Shown here piece by piece: positions 21,901 to 30,590 of a DNA stretch of 64,000 nt. The stretch comes from Stomoxys calcitrans (lineage: Eukaryota > Arthropoda > Insecta > Diptera > Muscidae). The DNA lies in assembly GCF_963082655.1 (NCBI RefSeq), contig NC_081552.1, positions 65,649,247 through 65,713,246 of the forward strand, in the 5' to 3' direction. Numbering within the stretch: position 1 is the first letter of the stretch; each line of letters opens with the position of its first letter. A program made the translations under genes and the position numbers. Under the pieces are notes generated by a model. The model was given only the letters and a program-made list of their open reading frames with translations, was not told the origin of the DNA and searched no databases.

Positions 21901-22301
21901 CTTTCTTCTCATTATTCGGTTACCAGATGTATTCTAATAGCACAGACTATAAATTGGCACGAAGATTACAATCTATGTCCGATCATGAGATATCTGATTT
22001 ACAGCGGCCGGATAAATTGGAAATGATCAGAGAAAAGGTGAAAAGGAAAATGCATGAGGCCTATGAAAGAAGTTCTGAGAGGTATAATAAACGAGCACGC
22101 GTTGTTAGATTCCTACCCGGTCAAGAAGTATATCGCCGTAATACTGTATTGTCTGATTTTGCCAAAGATCGTAATGCCAAGTTTTGTAAGAAGTTTTTGA
22201 AGTGTCGAATCGTTAGACCTGTCGGCAATAACATGTATGAACTTGAAACATTGCATGGCAAGGCTTTAGGTACGTATCATGTTAAAGATATTCAAATATA
22301 G
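18903..22301 (+). CDS. pol: Pol polyprotein of element 1 (protease, RT, RNase H, integrase)
   Basis: Pol lies in the -1 frame relative to gag and is expected as a Gag-Pol fusion; there is no ATG near its start. Numbering below is from a TTG codon at 19137. Protease: DSGA at 59-62. Reverse transcriptase: ~240-400, with catalytic D303 (SVDLKYAF) and YLDD 366-369. RNase H: D515, E557, D582, D625. Integrase: zinc domain H713-x6-H720 and C750-x2-C753, catalytic triad D783 (YIDFLG), D843 (HSDNG) and E878 (ASERVN). The C-terminal module has GQEVYRRN near 995 and no chromodomain is evident. All catalytic residues are in place and there are no internal stops. The protein would process itself, copy the RNA in particles and integrate the cDNA. 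'LCNAAQRLCRLMD' is a slightly unusual form of the usual CNAPxxMCRLMD block. Confidence 0.92.
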   Translation, partial: PESGRGICRGATSNPEFPQIREIEQREIASSSENRNKNEIINNIFKANDLNFKPGLRHYIPLEIREKNYNEIRSRIFELDSITANKRNPPKVRVKFEKKRKMFKNVLESIKHVSQNWDPRPYAEVEVQGIKLKGLLDSGASVSVLGKRCREFIEKLGLDIKKLFSNVRTAGGKEYRVLGKIKLETLYKKERHKLEFYLCPDLDQELYLGIDFWKLFRLAPDIIKVAQIDIDKVQRDLVEEGEIYKLNPHVLSDDQDERLKEVVSKFDTFETKGLGQTSLEKHSIQLIEGAVPFKDRHYPMSPAVQALVYEEVDTMLRLNVIEESNSPWSNRTTIVRKPGKNRFCLDARKLNKLTVKDAYPLQNIDGILSRIDETYYISSVDLKYAFWQIELDEESKPYTAFTVPGRPLYQFRVMPFGLCNAAQRLCRLMDRVIPQRLKENVFIYLDDLLIISSEFNEHLRLLEEVAKCLREANLTIGLKKSQFCFQELKYLGFIIGNGMLKTNPDKVQAIRKIKIPRSPREVRSFLGTAGWYRRFIKDFASISAPLTDTLKKAKKFEMSGKAIEAFESLKRALTSAPVLRHPDFSKRFYIQCDASEYGIGAVLYQLNDRKEEHPIAFYSQKLNACQRNYSVTEKECLAAVMAIKRFRPYVEMMPFTVITDHASLKWLMTLKDLSGRLARWSLQLQPFDFEIEHRKGSDNVVADMLSRAPQDIMIEEISEELLDFETTEFESEEYLDLIKTITENKERLPDLKIQDGFVYKRTVFDQELEEECKWKLWIPSNITHAIIEKAHNTLTTAHGGITKTLERIKTFFYWPHMASQVKRFVKNCQVCKETKPCNQNLRPSIGQEVITDRPFQKLYIDFLGKYPRSKNGNAYILIVVDHFTKFTFLKAMRDATAANVIRFLISEIFHKFGVPEVIHSDNGAQFISKSFQDMISAYKITHMRTAVYSPQSNASERVNQSVISAIRTYLNEDHRDWDLYLSEIECALRTSVHSATGVTPFFSLFGYQMYSNSTDYKLARRLQSMSDHEISDLQRPDKLEMIREKVKRKMHEAYERSSERYNKRARVVRFLPGQEVYRRNTVLSDFAKDRNAKFCKKFLKCRIVRPVGNNMYELETLHGKALGTYHVKDIQI

Positions 22302-22998
22302 TGCAATATAGGTTTAGCATTTATGACTACAAACTGTGTATTAGGTTAAGAATACAAATAGCTTTAAAATTGACACATTTTTTGTTTTATGTTGTATTCG
22401 TCCTAATATTACTTTTAAATAAACCTATAGTGCAATATTAAGAGATATCTGTGATACATAAACTGAGTACCTGATTATTCTAATCGATTATTTCGACCTT
22501 TATACGTTTGTTTTGCCCCACTTTTACAAATTTTCGTGATTATAAATTTTTTTTTTTACAATTATAGACTCGCTTCCGTAACTATACATCTTTTACGTAA
22601 TTATACTTGACTCCCGTACTTATAAATTTTTCGTAAATTATACTTTTTTTTCGTAATTATACATTTTTTTTTTGCAATTATACAACTATATTTTTCGTGA
22701 CCCTAATTCAGTTCTTTAACTTTAATCTTTTATGCCAATCCTTACCCTAAACTTTCCGAACTTCTTATCCTCTACATATGCAGTGCTGGAATCAGCCAGG
22801 ATCTAGAACGAAATACCAGAAAGTAAAACAACCTTGAGACAAGTAGGCAACTTCGGTACTTCCCTGATTTTATTCATTATGCCCGGCTTTGATTCAGGGT
22901 GTGGGAGTTCCCCACGTTGTATCACAACTCTTCAAGAACCCCTTGCAATTTTTCCGCACACCAGCCCTATCTGCGAAATCTTGTCAGGTCAGGTGTTT
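22302..22998 (+). other. 3' untranslated region of element 1 with a degenerate AT-rich array
   Basis: No env or other gene. From about 22530 to 22700 the words 'cgtaattatac' and 'gtaattatacatttttt' recur at intervals of roughly 25-30 bp, separated by T runs. Directly before the 3' LTR the sequence is 'ggtcaggtgttt', a poor polypurine tract compared with that of element 2. Confidence 0.6.
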
Positions 22999-23577
22999 TG
23001 TTGCGGGACACCCTAATGTATCACACGAGATGACATCAAACCTTAAGGAAGAAAAAAAATTTTGCGTGGACCTCCCGGGATGTGAGGCCACGACTCCTAC
23101 GTGGAGGCCTCCAGAGCCACGATTAAATCTCTAGCTCCCGGCGAGAGATTTGCTACGGAAGCCGGAGAGAACTTCTGGACACCCGCGAGACGGCAGCCAC
23201 GGTATACTTTGCCGCGTGGTGGTCTGCCGTGTCCAGTGGCCTATTGCGGTGATGATGATTTTGTTTTGTTTGGCAGGAATTTGTCTGTCTTCTGCCTGTG
23301 TACAGCTTATGGCGGGAGGAGCATGCCCCTTGCAGTTGGGGTATACTGCAGCTCTCCAGTACCCCAATTAATTCCAATTGCTGACATGGGTGAGTGCGGC
23401 ACTTAATGTAGCTGTGGACTCCATCACATATTTTGTACCCACGAAAATTGTGATGCTGTCCTCAGCAGCATCACGTGTTGCATTCACCAATGTTCAGGAA
23501 TTGTTTGACTTTTTTGATTAATTCCATTTGCTGGCATGGGTGAGTGCAGCGCATGATGTAGCTGTGGACTTCATCGC
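22999..23577 (+). repeat. 3' LTR of element 1, first part
   Basis: It starts TGTTGCGGG as the 5' LTR does and matches it apart from an inserted 'ttc' at ~23173. It breaks at 'cttcatcgc', where element 2 inserted; the rest is at 41653-42602. Confidence 0.92.
23574..23577 (+). other. Target-site duplication of element 2 (TCGC), left copy
   Basis: TCGC precedes element 2 here and follows it at 41653-41656. The intact 5' LTR of element 1 has the motif once (cttcatcgcatat), which proves the insertion point. Confidence 0.9.
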
Positions 23578-26500
23578 TGTAGTGTGCAAGGGTCTAGTCT
23601 GAGCAAAACTCCACATAAATGTCTATAGATGAAACAAAACGGCATGGCACGCATATTTCACCGGCCTTATTGCTCGTCGGATGGGGGGGATCTTGCCAAT
23701 GTTCATCGTTTAATTTTACCAACTACCAGCTTTAATGTTAATGCGTGCACGAATGATAGCAAAACCAAAACAAAAGAAAGTCAGATAGAATAGACAAATA
23801 CACAAAGTATAAGGGGGTCACAACACCAGAGGATCTATTTCCGACATCATTCGATCGGCTGTGCTAAGGTGTAAGCTGCACAGCATGCCCTCCCTTCCTG
23901 TTTACCAAAAGCATCCAAAGAAATCGCTTCTTGGTTGGTAAACCCATAATATTTACCCTACCTTCCTTTACCGACCCTACAAATCAAACTCAAAGGTTTG
24001 GGCTTACTCCATATTTAACAAATTCATTAAATTTATTAAGAAAAAGTTCATTATCAAATCCGGTCGCTCACTATAGAGATGAATCACATCATACTTTAAA
24101 AACAGACAAAAAAAATATAATACAAGAAATATTAAAGTCAAGGCTAACAACCAATTTTTTTGTATATCTAAATTGATCCTTTAATTTACTAAAATTATTT
24201 TCATAACTCTTAAAAAAAACTAATCATTTAAATTAAATCTCAAAACTTAACAAGAAGGGTAAAAAAAAACACGGCATGAAAAAAAATATTTATATAATAT
24301 ATCAAATAAGAATCAATAGGCGAGTTTATTTGAATTCATAGCACGGCAGAAAAAAAACTAAATCGGCTGTGAAACAAACTTCATTTAAAAGGCTCATTAT
24401 GAAAAAAATGATATGTAGCTGGGTGAGTGTATTTCCATTTGTACTTCTGTTAAAGTAAAACAGCTGTGAGTGCATTGACCCCTTTTTTCCCTTACTTCAT
24501 TTTTTTCCTCTAATCACACATACATCAACACAACCCACTCGGTTGTATAAAACGAAAAACTAATTTTAAATCGCGAAGTTTTGACTAATATGCAGCCAAA
24601 TTTCAATAAAAATGGTATCAAATGTAAAAACAATATTTTATAGGCATACTGGGCTAGATATGTCAATGATCAAAAGGCACAAAACGTACATTCATATAAA
24701 AAATATTGCCAAAAAAAAATGTATCAAAGCTATTTCAATCGAAGCAGTGCTTTTCAGACCCAAGAACATTTTCTGAGAGTCTTGTTAACAGCGAATCAAC
24801 ATAGTTAACAGAGGTTCCAATAGCATGTTAACACTTTAGCATTGACATATCCACCAGCACAGAATCAGATATATATGTATATGCAGGATATTTAACTGAA
24901 CAAACACAAACAGATCATCTGAAAGTTGCCAACTTGCAAAAATTCCAATTTAAAAATTATGGGGGAAGATTTAAAACATTTTTAAATTAATTTAAAAGAA
25001 AAAAAATTATTTAATTTGACAAAAATTACCTGAGAGAGGTAACGGCATCTCTCTCACTCTCCGAAAAAAAATAAATCTGTTTGGCTTTGCTCAGTGGTAG
25101 TATAACAGTTTGCACTTACTTGGTTTTTGTTGGAGCTCCCACGTTGAAAGGCCTTTCGAGGGGTGAGGGGTTATTAAAACAAACCAGCAAACTCCAGCCA
25201 ATTGCAAGTTTTTAACAAAATACGTGGCATACACAAAAAATCACTTTTTTCAATATAGTCTTTAACATTTGATACGATTCACTCTATCGGTTTTTTTTTT
25301 ATATTCGCCTTTTTCTAAAACATTGGATTGCCAAACTACTTTTATCAAAAAAAACTCTCAATTAGGCATTAACTTTTTGTTTCACTTCCGATTCGGTTCT
25401 CCATCTCTGCCTTACAAATGAGCAAAAATTAAACTATATAACACTTGAGGCAAATTACATGGGCAAAAATACGGAAAAATAATTATTTTTTTAAGGTCTT
25501 TTTTTTTAGCAAGTTACAAAACCTAAGAATTAGCACGCAAGAGTTTTTTTTCCTTTTCGAGAGTGATTTTTCAACCAAAACGCGTTTGTTTCGATTCCCG
25601 AAAAACAAAAACTAAATGAGTTGCACCAATCCCGACGGCTCTTTTTTTTCTTGTACTTGAAACCAAGACAAACGATCCATTTAAAACACCAGAATCCACT
25701 GATCAAAAAAAATGAAAAGACTTTTGTTAGACTCTCTCAGGCAGCCAAATCTGCACAGCAGAAACAGAGAAATCCATATGAGCACAGGGAAAGGGGGAAT
25801 CCTAGAATCAGAGAAACAAGGCCCACAGAACAATGAGTTCTCAAAAGAAATTGAGAAATTGTTTAGAAAAAATGCCACCTTACCAAATGTATTAATCCAG
25901 GAGTTAAATGATCACAGGGGACCAACACTCCAGCTTTGGGGATAAAACCCTCAGCAAAAAGAAAATGCAGGAAACCAACACTTGCAACAATTATTTACCC
26001 GCGATTTTATAAATAAACATCGATTCTGCAGGACAATAAAAAAATAAAAATTGAGGAGAACTGCCACCAACAAAAAAAAATTTAATCCCTTTTTTACTAA
26101 AGCAAGGATAACGCTTTTACACTTTTAAAGAATCTCAAGTCCTTTACGACACAAAAACTTAAACTTTTGGGTGCACACGGTTGCAAGGTTGGAGCAAAAT
26201 GGATCTCAAATCAGTCTGCTACCACCTTTTGTAGCCTTGACCTAAACAATGGGGCAAATTGCTGAATTACTACCACAAATTAAAATTCTCAAAACCAAAA
26301 ATGTCTTCTTTTACATACATGCCACAAATACAATAATAATCCATTTGTGAGTGTATGGGAACTCCAATGCGAAAGAAAAGCTACAAAGAACATAGAAAAG
26401 AAGTTAACATTCACCACTATGGCTAAGGGGAAATTATAGCAACTTTTCAATATGGAGACAAAGTGCTCTAAACCTATGATTTGGTCGGACTTATATGTGT

Positions 26501-27090
26501 GGATGTTAACAACCAAAACCATTTTCCACCTTATCCAATAGTTGTCAAAAAAAAGAAAACCAAAAGGAAAAAAAATTAAACAACTCATTTGAACTTTGAT
26601 GTGATCAAATGATCAAAAAAAAGAAAACAAATGAAATGAAACAAACAAAAAAAAAAAAAATAAATAAATAAAAAATATAAATGTATAAAGAAACACTGCT
26701 GCCGGTATTCGAACTCACGCTCACCGGTTCGTAGGCTGTAACGCTTCCCCTAGGCTACCGCCTATGATGCGTCTCTGTTAGCTAAGTGATTATAACACAT
26801 GATCACACTAAGCTTTGAATCATCAACAGCGGTCAATGTAAGTGAATCCAACTGTAACAGTGCTACAAGGAAGAAGAAGAAGAAAAACAGCATAGGCAAA
26901 GCTCCAAATATGTTCCAATAAGGGAACAACATGAGACAAGCAATCACAACAACAAAAATACTCTAGCATCCACATTGTATGTTAACTCGCGTTGGGGTTG
27001 GAAAAAAAACAGGAATGTCCATATCTATTATCAGGCGGGCCAATTCCAAGAAATATATTCATATTGGGTACATCGACATGCGCCACTACA
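23578..27090 (-). repeat. 3' LTR of element 2 (3513 bp)
   Basis: Near-identical to 38138-41652. Unusually long for a Ty3/gypsy LTR. It is AT-rich with many A and T runs and holds a tRNA-like block with A and B boxes (26701-26762). No open frame of interest: the 60-100 codon frames occur on both strands and resemble nothing. Confidence 0.93.
26701..26762 (-). repeat. tRNA-derived (SINE-like) block in the 3' LTR of element 2
   Basis: On the minus strand there is an A-box-like TAGCCTAGGGG (26757-26747) and, 43 nt further on, a B-box-like GTTCGAATAC (26714-26705), a spacing like that of a tRNA. The T stem does not pair, so it is not a functional tRNA. An A/T-rich tail (26641-26690) follows on the 3' side, as in a tRNA-derived SINE. 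Confidence 0.6.
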
Positions 27091-27103
27091 AATACCCCCC
27101 GCC
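27091..27103 (-). promoter_or_regulatory. Polypurine tract of element 2
   Basis: On the minus strand GGCGGGGGGTATT directly precedes the TGTAGTG start of the 3' LTR. This is the expected plus-strand primer position. Pol ends only ~60 nt upstream. Confidence 0.75.
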
Positions 27104-27161
27104 AAAATCAGGCTTAATGGACAAATTGGAGATTAAGTCTGATACCGCATGGAGATGTAAT

Positions 27162-30100
27162 CTATTGCCTCATATCTTTTGCATGATATGTACCAACCAA
27201 CTTGCCTTGAAGATCTTCAAGTTCATAATAACAAGTACCAATTCTACGACGAACCCTGCATTTAATAAACGTAGGTGCAAGTTTAGCATTGTATCCTTTT
27301 TCAAAACTGCTTTGGCTAAAATTTCGCCTGTACACCTCTTGACCAACATTATATGACACTTCACGCGAACGTAGGTTGTATTGTCTTTCATTACGATCAT
27401 GTTGCACTCTCATCACATTAGCAGCTTTAGATCTAACAACATCAAAGGTGTCCGATCTATTAAATTGTATCGCCCTATCCTCTAAAGCATTCAGTTTTCT
27501 TAGCAGTTGGTAAATAGAACCATTAGTCACCATATTTTGACCAAAAACCATAAAATAAGGGGAAGTCCCAATGGCAGTATGTACTGTCGAACGCAAAGCA
27601 CACGCAATGTGGCTTAGTTTTTCATCCCAATTTTTTTGATCGGGTTTTACATATGCTTTAATAGCAGAAATGACGGATCGGTTCACCCGTTCAGAGGCAT
27701 TAGCCTGTGGCGAATGAACTGCGGTATAAATATGAGAAATCTTATAAAAATTCAAAAGATCATTAAATTTCTTTGCTTTGAACTGCGTTCCATTATCCGA
27801 GATAACGCTCTCTGGTACACCAAATGTGTGAAACAAATCTTCTTCCATATACTTAATAACAGCATCAGCTGTAAACTTTTTAACCGGGCGGAGAAAACAA
27901 AATTTTGAAAAATGATCAAGGACAATAAAAATTCCAATATTCCCTGAACTGGATCGAGGGTAAGGTCCTATGAAATCAACATATAAGCGCTGAAAGAATC
28001 TATGGGATGAACCAGTGTCACCCATGGGTGGTCTCATAACAACATTCGGGTGCTTTGTACACTTACAAACTTCACACGAGTTAACATAATTCTTAACATC
28101 CCAAACTAAGTTAGGCCAGAAATAGTATCTGCGAATTCTTTCCAATGTTTTATTAATCCCACAATGCGAAGACAAGGGGTCATCATGATGTTTCTGCAAT
28201 ACCTCTGGAACCATACTTTTAGGAATCCATAGCTTCCAAATCATGTCATCAGCAAGCTGTTCTCCAACGGCGTGTTCCGTTCGTCTGTATAAATAACCAT
28301 CGATAATCTTCAAGTCGGGAGTGGAATCGATATTATCTTCAACCCTTCTCAATAAGTCCTTGTAGTCGTCAGAGGAAAAATGTTCAGATTTTAAATCAAC
28401 AAAAACCCCGCGTTCATTTCTTATCTCGGACAGACCGCATATTTCGGACAAGTCATCGGTATTCGTACGCGAAAGCGCATCAGGAACTATATTCTGCGAC
28501 CCTTTTCTATGCTCAATTTTAAACCGGTATCCTTGAAGCTTCAAGGCCCATCTAGCTAGCCGCGTGCTTAAGTCAGTTTGGGACATGAGCCATTTAAGAG
28601 AGGCGTGATCAGTAATCACCGTGAACTCATGTCCCTCGACATAAGCTCGAAACTTTTTAATGCAAAGCATTGCTGCCAAGCATTCTTGTTCAGTGACACT
28701 ATAGTTACGTTGGGCTTGGTTAAGTTTCTTAGACATAAACGCCACAGGAAACTCATCGCCCTCCGCATTCTTTTGCACCAAGACTCCTCCTATTCCTGTT
28801 TTGCTGGCATCACAGTGTATAAAAAACGGCTGTGAAAAATCAGGACTGTGCAAAACAGGGGCTGAGCTAAGAATGGATTTCAAATCTTCAAAGGATTTTT
28901 GGGCCTCCTCGGTCCATACGAATTTTCGATTAGTCTTTAACAAATCAGTTAAGGGACTAGAAATAGCAGCGTAATTCCTGATGAACTTTCTGTACCACCC
29001 TGACATACCTAGAAATCGTCGGACTTGTTTAACCGATCTCGGTGCCGGGAATTCAGTAATGGCCGAAATTTTTCCTGGATCGGTACGAATGGTCCCGTCC
29101 CCAACTACATGGCCTAAATATCGGACTTCTGTCATACAAAATTTGCTTTTTCCTACGTTTATTGTAAGTCCAGCATTACGAAGACACTTAGCCACTTCCT
29201 TGAGTACCTCTAGATGCCGATCAAATGTGGGAGATACCACTAGAAGATCGTCCAGGTAGACCAAAACCTCAGCTCTGAGAGATGCCGGTATCACCCTATC
29301 CATAAGCCTGCACATGGTTTGCGGGGCATTACATAAGCCAAATGGCATAACTTTAAAATGATAAAGGGGTCTCCCAGGAACCGTGAATGCAGTCTTACCT
29401 TTCGACGATTCATCTAGCGGTATCTGCCAGAATGCATCCTTCAAATCAAGGCTGGATATAAATTCAGCTTTAGGCAAACGACTCAAGATACCATCGATAT
29501 GTGGAAGTGGATAAGCATCCCCCTCTGTAACAGCATTAAGTTTTCTACTGTCCAAGCATAAGCGATTCTTGCCTGGTTTTCTATGCAAAACAATCGGTGA
29601 AGACCAAGGACTAGTGGACTCCTCTATTACACCCATAGCCAACATGCGATCAAGCTCTTCGTAGATTAGCTTCTCAATCGCCGGAGAGACAGGGAAATGC
29701 CTTTGTTTTATCGGGGTTGCACCACCCGTATTAATAGTATGGCAAATAACATTCGTTTTCCCTAGGCCCTCTTTCGCGAACGAAGGAAATAAATCAATAG
29801 CACATTGCAGCTGAAACTTCTGATCCACCGAGAGATATTTCTGGTCTAAATTTTGGGCATCGCCTACTGAGAACGATAAACTGGAAATTCCATTTAAAAG
29901 AGACTGAGGAAGAAGGTTATATTTCCTCCAAAAATCAATGCCAAGTATCAAATCCTGTGACAAATTAGGAACCACATAAATAGTAATGGGCTCACTTTTA
30001 TTTCTAAAAACCACTTCAGTCGTAAAAACACCCGCAATCCTTTGAGGTTTACCATCTGCCGTATTGACAGTGGTGTTTAATTTCTTATAAGGAATCTGAG

Positions 30101-30590
30101 ATCCTAGAAAATCTATAGCGGCTTGAGCACCAAGACACGTCACGGAGGCACCAGTGTCTAAAAGACCTATCACATTTCTATCTAACAAACGCACCTCAGC
30201 ATAAGGACGAACATCGCCTGGCCTCTCAAGTACTGAAACACTAAAGTCCCTTTTTAAATTCTTGACAATTTTCCAAAATTTTCTCATCCTTTTGCTTGAC
30301 CTGGCAACCCTAGGCTCTTCATTGAATATCCTGTCTCTGACCTTGAGATAATTTTTTAACCTCACATGAAAAGGTATTATTGGACGAGGTCCTGTAGTAG
30401 TAGGGCAAGTACTTTGAATCACAGTATTATCCTGGGTATCATAATTTTTCTTTGAATATTCAGTATTATGGGTTTCCTCAGGTTGAGTATCCGAAGGAAA
30501 ATTTGAACGAGAAAATATTTTTACATGGTCTGTGAGGATTGTTGACAAGTTTTCGGTCTGGGTGCACTTCTCAGTGCAGAGCTCTGGAAG
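27162..30590 (-). CDS. pol: Pol polyprotein of element 2 (protease, RT, RNase H, integrase)
   Basis: It is read after a -1 frameshift at 30596-30590, giving a Gag-Pol fusion. Numbering below is from a TTG at 30548 (1128 residues). Protease DTGA at 131-134. Reverse transcriptase ~295-460, with catalytic D368 (SLDLKDAF) and YLDD 431-434, and the standard CNAPQTMCRLMD block. RNase H D580, E622, D647, D690. Integrase zinc domain H788-x6-H795 and C825-x2-C828; catalytic D858 (YVDFIG), D918 (SDNG) and E953 (ASERVN). The C-terminal module includes GQEVYRRN and ends in GTYHAKDMRQ, very like the end of Pol in element 1, so the two are cousins. No stop or missing catalytic residue was found. Plus-strand frames here are shadows. 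Confidence 0.93.
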   Translation of the reverse strand, partial: LPELCTEKCTQTENLSTILTDHVKIFSRSNFPSDTQPEETHNTEYSKKNYDTQDNTVIQSTCPTTTGPRPIIPFHVRLKNYLKVRDRIFNEEPRVARSSKRMRKFWKIVKNLKRDFSVSVLERPGDVRPYAEVRLLDRNVIGLLDTGASVTCLGAQAAIDFLGSQIPYKKLNTTVNTADGKPQRIAGVFTTEVVFRNKSEPITIYVVPNLSQDLILGIDFWRKYNLLPQSLLNGISSLSFSVGDAQNLDQKYLSVDQKFQLQCAIDLFPSFAKEGLGKTNVICHTINTGGATPIKQRHFPVSPAIEKLIYEELDRMLAMGVIEESTSPWSSPIVLHRKPGKNRLCLDSRKLNAVTEGDAYPLPHIDGILSRLPKAEFISSLDLKDAFWQIPLDESSKGKTAFTVPGRPLYHFKVMPFGLCNAPQTMCRLMDRVIPASLRAEVLVYLDDLLVVSPTFDRHLEVLKEVAKCLRNAGLTINVGKSKFCMTEVRYLGHVVGDGTIRTDPGKISAITEFPAPRSVKQVRRFLGMSGWYRKFIRNYAAISSPLTDLLKTNRKFVWTEEAQKSFEDLKSILSSAPVLHSPDFSQPFFIHCDASKTGIGGVLVQKNAEGDEFPVAFMSKKLNQAQRNYSVTEQECLAAMLCIKKFRAYVEGHEFTVITDHASLKWLMSQTDLSTRLARWALKLQGYRFKIEHRKGSQNIVPDALSRTNTDDLSEICGLSEIRNERGVFVDLKSEHFSSDDYKDLLRRVEDNIDSTPDLKIIDGYLYRRTEHAVGEQLADDMIWKLWIPKSMVPEVLQKHHDDPLSSHCGINKTLERIRRYYFWPNLVWDVKNYVNSCEVCKCTKHPNVVMRPPMGDTGSSHRFFQRLYVDFIGPYPRSSSGNIGIFIVLDHFSKFCFLRPVKKFTADAVIKYMEEDLFHTFGVPESVISDNGTQFKAKKFNDLLNFYKISHIYTAVHSPQANASERVNRSVISAIKAYVKPDQKNWDEKLSHIACALRSTVHTAIGTSPYFMVFGQNMVTNGSIYQLLRKLNALEDRAIQFNRSDTFDVVRSKAANVMRVQHDRNERQYNLRSREVSYNVGQEVYRRNFSQSSFEKGYNAKLAPTFIKCRVRRRIGTCYYELEDLQGKLVGTYHAKDMRQ

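Noticed and set aside
22302..22998. Possible env gene between pol and the 3' LTR of element 1
   Set aside because: No frame above ~80 codons, and no signal peptide or transmembrane segment; the sequence is an AT-rich array.
25621..26588. Frames of 65-99 codons in the long LTR of element 2, repeated at 40181-41148
   Set aside because: Present on both strands, with low-complexity K/F-rich translations and no start context; they are duplicated only because the LTR is.
26701..26762. Functional tRNA gene
   Set aside because: A and B boxes are present, but the acceptor and T stems do not pair; more likely a SINE head.
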